Source of the DNA: Bacillus sp. FJAT-27445
GTDB taxonomy: Bacteria > Bacillota > Bacilli > Bacillales > Cytobacillaceae
Assembly (NCBI RefSeq): GCF_001510665.1
Contig: NZ_LMTI01000007.1
Location: 204,197-268,196 of the forward strand
Length of the DNA: 64,000 bases
Direction: 5' to 3'
Part shown: positions 34,074-43,054 of the stretch, piece after piece
Position numbering within the stretch: the first letter of the stretch is position 1
Layout: every line of letters begins with the position of its first letter
Notes under the pieces: model-generated
What the model saw: the letters and a program-made list of their open reading frames with translations, nothing else
Databases searched by the model: none
Told to the model about the DNA's origin: nothing
Made by a program: the position numbers and the translations under genes

Positions 34074-35732
34074 ATGAAAACAATCAACGATTTATTTATT
34101 TTAGAAGGTATGAAAGAAAGTGTCGTTCTGGCTGGCCACAGAGGACTTACTCGAAATGTTCAATTCGTCAATATATCAGATACACCCGATATCATCCGAT
34201 TTTTAGACAGCAATCATTTACTTCTCACTACCGGGTATGCTTTTAAAGACGATATTCAGCAAATGTGTGAGTTGATTAAACAAATGCATGCGTTAAATTG
34301 TTCAGGAATCGTAATTAAAATTAATCGTTTCTTGAAAGAATTACCAACTGAAGTTAAATTGCTTGCCGATGACTTGGCTTTTCCAATTATAGATTTACCG
34401 ACAAAACATACTTTAGGGGAAGTGTCCCGCCACATTTTGAATTACTTAAATGATGACGAAACTGAGCAACTTTATTATGCCCTCCACGTTCAAAAAGAGT
34501 TTTCCAAAATGATGATAAAAGGATACAGCATGAGTGCACTAATCGAACAATTAGGCCATTTTTTGGCCCGACCAACTCTTTTATTAAATCACAGAGGAGA
34601 AAAAATCGCCTCTAGCCATGATTTTGGAATGGAATCAATGAAAACAGTCGAACGGGAAATCATTCAAAGGGTAAAAGAAGATTTAGTCTCTGCCCGGCAA
34701 GGCATGACATTTACGATCCCACTAAAAGACCATCAATCCATCTCTACATTTCCAGTGCAAACAAAACGGCTATACCCCAGTATGTTGGTTATCTTTGATT
34801 CTTTAACCTTGCCCTATCCCTCTTCACAAATGGCCATTGAACAGGCTGGCAACGTTATTTCATTTACAATCATCAAAGAACAGGCTATCGAAGAAAATTC
34901 GAGATTATTAAAAAATAATTTCTTTGATGAATTAATTGAAATGAGGATTGGCTCTGAGGAAGAGATTTTAAGCCGTGGGAATTATTACGGATTGAAAGAA
35001 AACATGGATAATATTTGCATGATTTGCACCATTGATCAAAGAGGGCAAAATTACGAATCATTACAATTGTATGAAAAAAAGGTTGGAGAATTATACAATA
35101 GTATTTACGATCAGCTCGAGGACGAAATCATACACAATAATATAGAAGCAATTTTATTTACAAAAGAAAAATACTTTGTGATGATTCTCCAATTCCCCAA
35201 ATTTAGCGAATTGGATTTGAATACTTTAACCAGCTTTATAAATAATTGTCAAACCAATTTGCAGGGCGATTATTCCATTTCCTTCGGAGTAAGTAATCCA
35301 GTCTTCTCAATTAAGGATATTCGTACTGCCTATCACGAAGCCGTAGAAGCATTAATGGCCGGATATGAAATGAACAAGCTGGGATTCATAAATTTCTATA
35401 AGCCGAAGGAGCTTGAAGAATTACTTAGCGCCGTTCCTAAAAAGGATTTAAAAGCACTATACGAAAACACATTAAAGTCTCTTGCTTATCCAAAGACAAA
35501 AGAAGAACAGGAGTTAGTTAAAACAATAAAAGTCTACCTTGATTCCCAATGTGAAATATCCGAGACATCAAGGAAATTGTTTATCCATAGAAATACGGTT
35601 AAATACCGCATCGAGAAAACGGAAGAAATGCTAAACTGTTCATTTCGTGACCCTGTAGATTCATTGCGCATGCGTGTTGCTCTAATTATAGGCGCCATAC
35701 TAAAAGAAAACGATAGCAATGAGGAAAAATAA
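34074..35732 (+). CDS. PucR-family transcriptional regulator 2
   Basis: A 552-residue PucR-type regulator with an N-terminal purine-catabolism domain (I-N-D-L-F-I-L-E-G near the start, V-N-I-S-D-T-P-D-I-I-R-F at ~37-48). The C-terminal helix-turn-helix contains S-E-T-S-R-K-L-F-I-H-R-N-T-V-K-Y-R-I. GAGGGATG precedes the ATG. It lies between allH (divergent) and the allantoinase genes (convergent). B. subtilis has a single PucR, so two in one cluster suggest that entry and late steps respond to different signals (inference). N-terminal domains of the two copies are clearly diverged. Confidence 0.9.
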   Translation: MKTINDLFILEGMKESVVLAGHRGLTRNVQFVNISDTPDIIRFLDSNHLLLTTGYAFKDDIQQMCELIKQMHALNCSGIVIKINRFLKELPTEVKLLADDLAFPIIDLPTKHTLGEVSRHILNYLNDDETEQLYYALHVQKEFSKMMIKGYSMSALIEQLGHFLARPTLLLNHRGEKIASSHDFGMESMKTVEREIIQRVKEDLVSARQGMTFTIPLKDHQSISTFPVQTKRLYPSMLVIFDSLTLPYPSSQMAIEQAGNVISFTIIKEQAIEENSRLLKNNFFDELIEMRIGSEEEILSRGNYYGLKENMDNICMICTIDQRGQNYESLQLYEKKVGELYNSIYDQLEDEIIHNNIEAILFTKEKYFVMILQFPKFSELDLNTLTSFINNCQTNLQGDYSISFGVSNPVFSIKDIRTAYHEAVEALMAGYEMNKLGFINFYKPKELEELLSAVPKKDLKALYENTLKSLAYPKTKEEQELVKTIKVYLDSQCEISETSRKLFIHRNTVKYRIEKTEEMLNCSFRDPVDSLRMRVALIIGAILKENDSNEEK

Positions 35733-35769
35733 GTGTAAGCCTGCAGGAGATCCTCCAATAGCTAAGCAA

Positions 35770-35813
35770 TAAAAAAACCAAAACCCTTTATACTCTCGGG
35801 TTTTGGTTTTTTT
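35770..35813. terminator. Bidirectional terminator between pucR 2 and allantoinase
   Basis: ACCAAAACCC (35777-35786) pairs perfectly with GGGTTTTGGT (35798-35807). A-run and T-run flanks make it effective for both convergent genes. Confidence 0.9.
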
Positions 35814-35815
35814 AC

Positions 35816-37168
35816 TTATGCTTTAACTTCAGATTTTCCATCAACAATGATTTTTCCGTTATCAAAGACAATTTCACCATTGACAATCGTTGTTTGGACT
35901 TTACCTTTAAATGTCATGCCAACGTAAGGTGAATGCTTATGGCGGTAGAACAAATCTTCATTTTTTAGTTCAAAGCTTTCGTTTAGGTTAACAATGGCCA
36001 AGTCTGCATCGTAGCCTTCGGAAATTGTTCCTTTCGTTGTCAGCCCGAATAATTTTGCCGGATTTGTTGCAGTCAGTTCAACGATTTTTTCTAATGGAAG
36101 ATTCCGTTTGAAGTGTCCTTCAGTCAACAGAATATTCAACATGGACTGAGCACCTGAGATTCCGCCCCAGCCCTCAAAATAGTTGTCAGTAATGGTCTTC
36201 ATGGATGCTGGTGCAGGTGAATGGTCGGAACCGATGACAGTAATTTCACCATTAGCTACAGCCGCCCAAAGATCTTCTACTTCTTCTTCATCCCTTAACG
36301 GAGGAGCGCATTTCGCCAATGCTCCTTTTTCTTCTAAATCCTTAACGGTTAAAGATAGATAGTGCGGGCATGTTTCGACTGTTACATCCACGCCCCTTTG
36401 CTGAGCTTCCCTTATAACCTGAACGACCTTCCGGCTGCTCGCATGGACGATATGAAGTTTACATCCAGTTGCTTCAGCATAGGAAATCACTCGGCGAACC
36501 GCTTCAATCTCAGAAATGATCGGCCTAGATTCAACAAAATCCCTCGCGGTTGTTTTTCCCTGGCTTTGCTTTTCTTTTGCCAGCTGAGCACAAATAACCG
36601 TACTTTCCGCATGGACAGCTAATAGAGAGCCAATGGAAGCAATTTCTTTCATGCCCTTGTAGAGTGTTTCATCATCAACATTATCGAAATCAGCTATCCC
36701 ACTTGGTGACATGAATGCCTTGAATCCAATGACGCCATTTTCGTGAAGTTCCTTAAGATTGGCAATATTTTCTGGCACTAGCCCACCCCAGAAACGCGGA
36801 TTAACAATCGACTTTTCGGCGGCAGCTGAGCTTTTGAGCTCCAAATTCGCCTTGTTAATTGTCGGAGGTGTACTATTCAACGGCATATCAAAGAATGTTG
36901 TGGCACCGCCTGCAGCCAGGCTTCTGCTCCCTGTCTCGAGCCCTTCCCATTCGGTTCTCCCCGGTTCGTTAAAATGGACGTGTGTGTCAATTAAACCAGG
37001 AAGGATATGAAGCCCTTCAGCGTTAATTTCTTTATCTGCTGTTGCCTCTAGAGGTTTACCTACAGATACTTCTTTAATCTTGCCATCTTTGATTGCGATA
37101 TCCCCTTGAACGATTGACTCTGCTGTGACAATATTCCCGTTTCTAATAATCAATTCGTATGTAGCCAT
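35816..37168 (-). CDS. allB: Allantoinase, copy 1
   Basis: A 450-residue amidohydrolase that opens the hydantoin ring of allantoin to give allantoate. The metal site is intact: His63 and His65 in D-T-H-V-H-F-N-E-P-G, the carboxylated Lys150 in G-F-K-A-F-M-S, His in A-V-H-A-E-S and H-I-V-H-A-S-S, and Asp in S-D-H-S-P. R-T-E-W-E-G is characteristic of AllB against dihydropyrimidinases. It lies 88 bp downstream of a second AllB-like gene with a perfect 13-bp hairpin between. The two are paralogues, not a recent duplication. Confidence 0.93.
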   Translation of the reverse strand: MATYELIIRNGNIVTAESIVQGDIAIKDGKIKEVSVGKPLEATADKEINAEGLHILPGLIDTHVHFNEPGRTEWEGLETGSRSLAAGGATTFFDMPLNSTPPTINKANLELKSSAAAEKSIVNPRFWGGLVPENIANLKELHENGVIGFKAFMSPSGIADFDNVDDETLYKGMKEIASIGSLLAVHAESTVICAQLAKEKQSQGKTTARDFVESRPIISEIEAVRRVISYAEATGCKLHIVHASSRKVVQVIREAQQRGVDVTVETCPHYLSLTVKDLEEKGALAKCAPPLRDEEEVEDLWAAVANGEITVIGSDHSPAPASMKTITDNYFEGWGGISGAQSMLNILLTEGHFKRNLPLEKIVELTATNPAKLFGLTTKGTISEGYDADLAIVNLNESFELKNEDLFYRHKHSPYVGMTFKGKVQTTIVNGEIVFDNGKIIVDGKSEVKA

Positions 37169-37196
37169 GTTTCATACCTCCTGCCATTTAGTAACC

Positions 37197-37229
37197 CTTA
37201 GCCATTGTCAATCGCGGACAATGGCTAAG
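37197..37229 (-). repeat. Perfect hairpin between the two allantoinase genes
   Basis: CTTAGCCATTGTC (37197-37209) and GACAATGGCTAAG (37217-37229) form a perfect 13-bp stem with a 7-nt loop. No U-tract follows on the minus strand, so it more likely protects or processes the bicistronic mRNA than ends it. Confidence 0.6.
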
Positions 37230-37256
37230 CGTTAATTGTTTCGTTTTTATAACTGA

Positions 37257-38612
37257 TTATTTTGCAGAAATTAGCTTCCCTATAGGGTTGCCAACAATGC
37301 CTTTTTCCAAATCAAAAACAACATTCCCGCGAACGATTGTTTTCGTTACACGGCAGTCGATCTGTCTGCCTTCATACGCACTGTGTTTATTTTTATAGTA
37401 CAGGTCTTCCCTTTTCACAGTATAAGATTGGTTAGGATCCACCAAAATAATATCCGCATCTTTTGAAACGGCTATTTCACCTTTATGAGGCAAGTTAAAG
37501 CGTTCAGCTGGATGTGTTGCAATCAAATCAACGAACTTATTGACCGCGAGTCCGCGTTGTTTCACAGCGAGGTCAAACATAAGGTCGACGTTGTTCTGTG
37601 CACCACTGATTCCGCCCCATGCTTCCCAAAGGTTTCCTTGCTTTAAGTCCTCAGTACAAGGCGAATGGTCGGAAGTAATCCAGTCGATCGTGCCATTCAT
37701 CAGCTCATCCCATAGTTTTGCCTGGATTTTTGCAGGTCTGATTGGCGGCTGGCACTTTGCTCTTGGTCCGATTTCATCCACTTCCTCGGCTGTGAAGGCA
37801 AAATAATGCGGGCAGGATTCCACCGTAACATCGACACCTTCCTGCTTGGCCTTTTGAATGACTTGAACAGCCTCTGATGTACTGATGTGCACTAAATGCA
37901 ATTTACAGCCAGTTTCTTTTGCAAAAAGAATGGCGCGTTGGACGGCATCCACTTCTGTAAAAACAGGGCGGGATTCAGCATATTCTACTCCGGAATTCTT
38001 GCCTGCTTTAGCAAATTCTTTAGAAAGCCCAGATGTAACCGAAGGATTTTCCGCATGGATGCATAGCAGCTGATCCAATTCGGCTAATTTCTGCATCCCT
38101 TTATACAAGGTATAATCATCGACATTTGTGAAATCTCCAGGGATATCGCTTGTGATATCAGACATGAAGCATTTAATGGCAAGAACACCTGCATCAGCCA
38201 ATTCTTCCAGCTTGTCCAGATTATCTGGCACAAGTCCGCCATAGAAGGCATAATCAACATAGTTTTGCGTTTTTGCCGCTTCAAGCTTAAGATTCAATGC
38301 CTCTTTATTGATTGTTGCCGGGAGTGCGTTCAATGGCATTTCCACATAACTTGTCGTCCCGCCGGCTGCCAATGCTTTCGATCCTGTTTCAAAGCCTTCC
38401 CATTCCGTCCGGCCTGGTTCGCTGATGTGGACATGTGTATCTATCATTCCCGGCATGACATATTGTCCACTTGCATTGATTACTTCTTTTGCCTCATCCG
38501 TAATTTGTTCCGCTATACAGGAGATTTTTTCATCTTTTATTCCAATATCAACATTATAAACGCCATCCCGTAATACAACATTTCCGCCTTTAATAACCAA
38601 ATCAAATGCCAT
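37257..38612 (-). CDS. allB: Allantoinase, copy 2
   Basis: A 451-residue allantoinase-family amidohydrolase upstream of copy 1. The metal ligands (His60, His62 in D-T-H-V-H-I-S-E-P-G; carboxy-Lys147 in A-I-K-C-F-M-S; S-D-H-S-P Asp) and the R-T-E-W-E-G signature are all present. The ATG at 38612 has GAGGGG at 8 nt; the frame extends 12 codons further without a site. Identity to copy 1 looks like roughly half by eye. It may act on the other allantoin enantiomer or another hydantoin (inference). It is in an operon with the NCS1 permease just upstream. Confidence 0.92.
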   Translation of the reverse strand: MAFDLVIKGGNVVLRDGVYNVDIGIKDEKISCIAEQITDEAKEVINASGQYVMPGMIDTHVHISEPGRTEWEGFETGSKALAAGGTTSYVEMPLNALPATINKEALNLKLEAAKTQNYVDYAFYGGLVPDNLDKLEELADAGVLAIKCFMSDITSDIPGDFTNVDDYTLYKGMQKLAELDQLLCIHAENPSVTSGLSKEFAKAGKNSGVEYAESRPVFTEVDAVQRAILFAKETGCKLHLVHISTSEAVQVIQKAKQEGVDVTVESCPHYFAFTAEEVDEIGPRAKCQPPIRPAKIQAKLWDELMNGTIDWITSDHSPCTEDLKQGNLWEAWGGISGAQNNVDLMFDLAVKQRGLAVNKFVDLIATHPAERFNLPHKGEIAVSKDADIILVDPNQSYTVKREDLYYKNKHSAYEGRQIDCRVTKTIVRGNVVFDLEKGIVGNPIGKLISAK

Positions 38613-38692
38613 GTAAAATACCCCTCTCAGAATCAAGATTTTTTTCATTCAATTAAGAATTTTTTCAATCACTAGTTTTGCCATTTCTTTAT

Positions 38693-40159
38693 TTAACTAT
38701 TTTCATCATTTAATTTTGGTGTCTTTGCAAATAAAGTTCCTTTAGAATGCCGCCATTCAATCACTGTATAAATAATAAACGCTGAAATGATTCCGACAAA
38801 CCAGGACATGTCGTAAAGCGGCTTCAGAAATGGAATGAAATTACCACCCAAACAAAGGATGCCGGCGATAATCATTGTTATGATGGCATTCACATTAAAA
38901 CCATTTATATAATTGTATTTGCCTTTTTTTGCATATAGTTCGTTCAAGTCAATAGTGGTTTTTGAAATGATAAAATACTGGGCTAACATAACTCCAGTTA
39001 CTGGAGCTAATATCCCGCCAACAATATTTAAGAAGGTGAAAATACTCGTTGAGTTTTCCATCAACTTCCATGGCATAACGAGAATTCCAATAATAGCTGC
39101 AATCATTGCGCCGGATTTGAAGGTAATTTTTTTTGGAAATAAGGACGCTAACTGGTAACCTGCAGGAACAATATTACCCGTAACGTTAACAGATAATGTT
39201 GTTAAGCAAAGCGTAGTAACGGAAATAGCGATTGCAAATGTTCCCTCGAACCGGGCAACTACATCAAGCACGTTCCATATCGGAGTTCCAAAAGCGATTT
39301 CAGATCCGACAATAATCGAAATACTTGCAACCGCAAATAATAAATACCCCACAATAATACCGAGTGATTGTCCGATTGCTTGGTCCTTCGTAGACTTCGC
39401 CATCTTTGTGAAATCTGAAACATTTACAAATAGTGTTGCCCAAGCAGCAATAACCGCTGTCACTGAAGCGATGAAGATTATCATTTTATTTCCGGTAACC
39501 CCTGAGCCGGTATAAGCTAATATTGGTCCAATACCACCTGCTAAGTTAATGGCCCAAATTGCCATTCCTCCAAAAACTATGTATACAAGCGGTGAAAGGA
39601 TATTTGAAAATTTCCCTAAGAACCCCATTCCTCCATAAATTAAGGCAACATTCAATAACCAAAAAATTAAAAAGGAAAGTAGTGCAGGCAATGACAATCC
39701 TAAAAGGCTCCAATCTCCGCCTAACGTTAAATATGCCGGCCAAAGTTTGCCTATTAAAATGGATAATGCTTGGCTTCCTGCGTAGGTCTGAAAACCGAAC
39801 CACATAATCGCCGCAATAACTCCTCTTAATACTCCTGGAATCATTGCACCTTTCGTTCCAAAGGACAAACGGAGCAGCATCGCAAATGGCAATCCATACT
39901 TTGAGCCCGCATGGCCATTAAGAACGAGCATTGCAGCTATTATTAGCGAGGCAACCATAATGGCGGCAAAAACCTGCCCAACTGACAATCCCAAGGCAAA
40001 AAGCCCACCGATTGTAATATAGTTAGGAATGTTATGGACAGCCCCCATCCATACAGTTGAGAAATTTCCAATATTCCATTTCCTATCTTCTTGTTTTGTC
40101 GGCAAAATGTCCTCACTATATCCCGCAGCTTTTAATTGCTCTCTATCAAAATGACTCAA
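38693..40159 (-). CDS. NCS1-family allantoin permease (PucI-like)
   Basis: A 488-residue permease with about 12 helices, of the NCS1 branch that includes allantoin permease PucI and hydantoin transporter Mhp1. Recognisable segments are the helix-1 region I-P-N-Y-I-T-I-G-G-L-F-A-L-G, the G-L-P-F-A-M-L-L-R-L-S-F-G loop (residues ~92-104) and W-F-G-F-Q-T-Y-A-G. It takes up allantoin for the allantoinases directly downstream (80-bp gap). A good ribosome site GGAGGG is seen. The upstream 400 bp hold a perfect 15-bp palindrome and a terminator of the next operon. Confidence 0.88.
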   Translation of the reverse strand: MSHFDREQLKAAGYSEDILPTKQEDRKWNIGNFSTVWMGAVHNIPNYITIGGLFALGLSVGQVFAAIMVASLIIAAMLVLNGHAGSKYGLPFAMLLRLSFGTKGAMIPGVLRGVIAAIMWFGFQTYAGSQALSILIGKLWPAYLTLGGDWSLLGLSLPALLSFLIFWLLNVALIYGGMGFLGKFSNILSPLVYIVFGGMAIWAINLAGGIGPILAYTGSGVTGNKMIIFIASVTAVIAAWATLFVNVSDFTKMAKSTKDQAIGQSLGIIVGYLLFAVASISIIVGSEIAFGTPIWNVLDVVARFEGTFAIAISVTTLCLTTLSVNVTGNIVPAGYQLASLFPKKITFKSGAMIAAIIGILVMPWKLMENSTSIFTFLNIVGGILAPVTGVMLAQYFIISKTTIDLNELYAKKGKYNYINGFNVNAIITMIIAGILCLGGNFIPFLKPLYDMSWFVGIISAFIIYTVIEWRHSKGTLFAKTPKLNDENS

Positions 40160-40520
40160 ATGAATCCCTCCTTGGTAGCTCCACTAACCATCGAAGCTTT
40201 TTGTTCAAGTTCATCCTTTACTTGAACTTATGTTTCGCGTACATAATAAAAAAATGCAATGGGGTTCATCGAATCATGTCGAAAAACCTTTCTTTATTTA
40301 TTACCAGCATTACTATTATACAATAGTATTTGGCTTCACTTCTTTAGGTCCATTAAACAAAACAAATATGTATTTTTATATATTATGCATAAAATTTTTA
40401 CACTTATATTCATTTCAAACAAACGCAAGTGCAACTTGCACAGTAATAAATGGCGAATTGAGTCAAACTTTTAATTCCTATATACAAGCGATCATGGGGT
40501 TGTGTAAATTGTAGGAATCA
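40160..40520 (-). promoter_or_regulatory. Upstream region of allantoin permease operon with palindrome
   Basis: A gene-free, AT-rich region. GCAAGT-GCA-ACTTGC (40425-40439) is a perfect 6-bp inverted repeat with a 3-bp centre, a candidate regulator site 265 bp upstream of the permease. No other recognisable element is seen. Confidence 0.4.
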
Positions 40521-40560
40521 AAAAAATACTTTGCAGAGCATTCTCTGCAAAGTATTTTTT
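40521..40560. terminator. Bidirectional terminator after second NCS1 permease
   Basis: TACTTTGCAGAG (40527-40538), loop CATT and CTCTGCAAAGTA (40543-40554) form a perfect 12-bp stem with six A/T pairs on either side. It terminates the leftward permease gene. Confidence 0.92.
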
Positions 40561-40566
40561 ATGGTT

Positions 40567-41958
40567 TTACTTCTCAAAAATCGTCCCTTTTTTGAAGCTT
40601 GAGCCTTTAAAGGCGAACTTCGATAGAAGATAATAAGCTATACCTGCTACTACTACACCGATTATCCATGCTAGCTCAACCTTTACGAAAGCAGCGCCTG
40701 CACCGATAAACATTGCAATCAAGCTTGCTGGATTAAACCCTGCAAAAGGGCCATCTTCCTTGTACAATTCTACAGTATTTACTTTTTGCTTTCTTAAAAT
40801 ATAATAGTCGATTAATAATATCGCAATAACCGGTCCTAAAAATGCGGAGTAGATTAGAATGAACATATTAAGACCCTTAGACGAGGACTCCTGAATAAGC
40901 AACCAAGGAAATGCACCTAGTGCAAGCAATCCTGTTACCGTTACAGATGCTTTATACTTTAATTTTGTCAGCAATGAAATGACATAAGTTGGCGGAATGA
41001 TGTTAGCAACCATATTTGTTGCAATTACCGCAATTACAATAAAGGCAGATACAAAAACTGAAATATAAGGATTATCGATTACAATTGGGAGTGCATGTGC
41101 AGGGTTCGTTACCCCAGTTGCAGCAGCGAGCATCGCCCCAATTACAAGAACAAAACCATATGATAAGGTAATTGGCAAAAAGTATAATGCTCCGCGTTTT
41201 CCATCACTCAAACCAGTTTTAAGTTCTCTGGAATAGTCTGCAGCACTAACAAAAATACCTGCATAATTCCCTAAAAAGACCATAATGAGTCCGAAGAACG
41301 GCAAGCCCCATGAGCCTTTTGCCTGAACCCAGTTTTGGGAAATCTCAGTGCTATATGATGTTAAAAGAATTCCGAAAACATAAACAAGTGCTGCCATAAA
41401 AACAACAGATGCAACAGTCTCGACCCATTTAATAGCATGGAAACCGAATAATGAAAGCACAATCTGAAATAATTGCAGCGCTACAAAGCAAACAAATACG
41501 TTATCAAAACTTCCACCTGTAACAATTACGGCAATTTCATTTAAAGCAGTTCCGCCGATCCAGCTTTGAATCCCGTACCAAACGATGGCTGGTATCCCAC
41601 GGAGAAGTGACGATATGACAGTCCCTTTAATCCCAAAGGACATTCTAAGCTGTACAACATATGGAATCCCTAATTTGTAGCCGGGACGATCATTCAATGC
41701 AAAAATAGTTGAAATGATCGCAATTGCTATGATTGCTGCTAAAATTGTTTGAAAGATGTTTAATGTGGCAACACCCGCGACAATGACACTAGCCCCCAGC
41801 GTCATATTACCTAAATTAACGCCGTCACCAATCCACATGAAAATGTAGTCTTTCGCGCTGACTGTCCTTCCCTTATCGGTTTTAGGATATAATGATTCAT
41901 CCACTCCCGCGACATGTTTAATCTCGTTTGTATCGTAGCTTTCAATTGTTGTAGCCAT
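40567..41958 (-). CDS. NCS1-family permease 2 (purine-related substrate)
   Basis: A 463-residue transporter of the NCS1 family with about 12 helices. It has L-G-N-M-T-L-G-A-S-V-I-V-A-G in helix 1 and G-I-P-Y-V-V-Q-L-R-M-S-F-G in the loop after helix 2. It is only distantly related to the permease at 38693 and closer in layout to cytosine/purine permeases. In this cluster allantoin, uric acid or another ureide is likely. It is a single gene with its own terminator and a 520-bp upstream region. The ATG at 41958 has an A/G-rich ribosome site (AAGGGG). Confidence 0.85.
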   Translation of the reverse strand: MATTIESYDTNEIKHVAGVDESLYPKTDKGRTVSAKDYIFMWIGDGVNLGNMTLGASVIVAGVATLNIFQTILAAIIAIAIISTIFALNDRPGYKLGIPYVVQLRMSFGIKGTVISSLLRGIPAIVWYGIQSWIGGTALNEIAVIVTGGSFDNVFVCFVALQLFQIVLSLFGFHAIKWVETVASVVFMAALVYVFGILLTSYSTEISQNWVQAKGSWGLPFFGLIMVFLGNYAGIFVSAADYSRELKTGLSDGKRGALYFLPITLSYGFVLVIGAMLAAATGVTNPAHALPIVIDNPYISVFVSAFIVIAVIATNMVANIIPPTYVISLLTKLKYKASVTVTGLLALGAFPWLLIQESSSKGLNMFILIYSAFLGPVIAILLIDYYILRKQKVNTVELYKEDGPFAGFNPASLIAMFIGAGAAFVKVELAWIIGVVVAGIAYYLLSKFAFKGSSFKKGTIFEK

Positions 41959-42439
41959 ATTTCATACCCCTTTTTTATCGTATCCCGTTTTCAAACCCTT
42001 TTAATTCGACCATTTAGCAAAAGTTTAACCTAATTACTGTAAAATTATTTTTCTATGGCAAGAGGCTGCTTTGGAATGTCAATTTTCCTCCTTTATAGCC
42101 AACAGTACTCTAATCAGTTAAATAATTTTCAGTTTCCTAAAGAAAATTAGGCCAAGCAATTTATCCTCCTTGAACACGTTTCTTTTTTAACAAGACTTAT
42201 TATACATAGCTTTTTTAGTTAGGTCTTTATGTCGATTGAACAAAATAAACAAACAGCCACTATCTATACTGCATAAATTATTTTAAAATAACACCGATAT
42301 GAACAACCATTTGTACAATTTGAACAATATGAAATTGATTATTTTTACCTTTTCCTATAAATCACCGAAAATTAAACACATCTGCGGTTTGTATATGTTG
42401 AACGATTATTAAATGAATCATTAAAATCACAAAATAAAA
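41959..42439 (-). other. Long upstream region of NCS1 permease 2
   Basis: About 480 bp, very AT-rich, without a coding frame. It contains TTGAACAAAATAAACAAACA (42236-42255), similar to a segment near 29420, and GTACAATTTG (42313-42322), similar to sites before other cluster genes. Both are candidate operators only. Confidence 0.3.
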
Positions 42440-42479
42440 AGGAGTGATGTTTTACGTAAACAGTCACTCCTCCTTTTTT
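42440..42479. terminator. Intrinsic terminator after ridA-type gene
   Basis: AGGAGTGA-TGTTT and AAACA-G-TCACTCCT pair around TACGT. On the minus strand TTTTTATTTTG follows; on the plus strand CCTTTTTT follows. Confidence 0.8.
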
Positions 42480-42481
42480 AT

Positions 42482-42862
42482 TTATTTTCTTTTTTTGGCA
42501 ATCATTTCGATTTCAACTTCAGCATCTAACGGCAAAGCTAACACAGCTACACACGTCCGGGCAGGAAACGGGCTTGTGAATTGTGTTTCATATACTTCGT
42601 TCATAGCAGCAAAATTATTCATATCCGTTAAATATACATTCACTTTTACCACATCATCAGGTGTAAGGCCAGCTGCTTCTAATACTTCAAATAAATTTTT
42701 GAAACACTGCTTTGTTTGTTTTCCAATATCCCCTTTCAGGTTTTCCGCTGAAATTGAGTTCATTGCTGTTTGACCTGAGAAATAAACAAATTCTCCTGCA
42801 TCTACCGCATGTGAATATGGGCCAGATACTGTTGCACTCTTTGCCTCATAAGCCTTCCTCAT
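42482..42862 (-). CDS. RidA/YjgF-family protein
   Basis: A 126-residue RidA-type (YjgF/YER057c/UK114) protein. The family forms trimers that hydrolyse reactive enamine/imine intermediates to keto acids and ammonia. Visible family motifs are G-P-Y-S-H-A-V near residue 15, F-S-G-Q-T-A, and the near-C-terminal P-A-R-T-C-V-A-V with the catalytic Arg. The C-terminal Glu-rich strand E-V-E-I-E-M-I-A is typical. The ATG at 42862 is correctly spaced from AAGGAG; an ATG three codons earlier is too close. At the edge of an allantoin cluster it may deal with an imine such as one from ureidoglycine (inference). Confidence 0.9.
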   Translation of the reverse strand: MRKAYEAKSATVSGPYSHAVDAGEFVYFSGQTAMNSISAENLKGDIGKQTKQCFKNLFEVLEAAGLTPDDVVKVNVYLTDMNNFAAMNEVYETQFTSPFPARTCVAVLALPLDAEVEIEMIAKKRK

Positions 42863-42993
42863 TTTAATCATTCTCCTTTTTTAATCAATATAATGCCCAT
42901 ATTACTGAAATGGGATCGCACATTCAATAAAGTTGCTTTTAATAAATGTTGTAATCTTCTCCATGGCATACAGCAGTTACAGCGCTTGTGTTC

Positions 42994-43040
42994 AAAAAAG
43001 AAGACACCACTATAGATTATAGTAAGATGTCTTCTTTTTT
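42994..43040. terminator. Intrinsic terminator beyond the SDR remnant
   Basis: AAAAAAGAAGACA (42994-43006) pairs perfectly with TGTCTTCTTTTTT (43028-43040). It probably belonged to the lost SDR gene at 43055 and now serves the YczE-like gene. Confidence 0.85.
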
Positions 43041-43054
43041 AAATAATTTTTATT

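Noticed and set aside
40230-40514. Overlapping plus-strand frames upstream of the allantoin permease
   Set aside because: No ribosome site and no homology that I can recognise; Lys/Phe/Ile-rich composition is what AT-rich intergenic DNA gives by chance.
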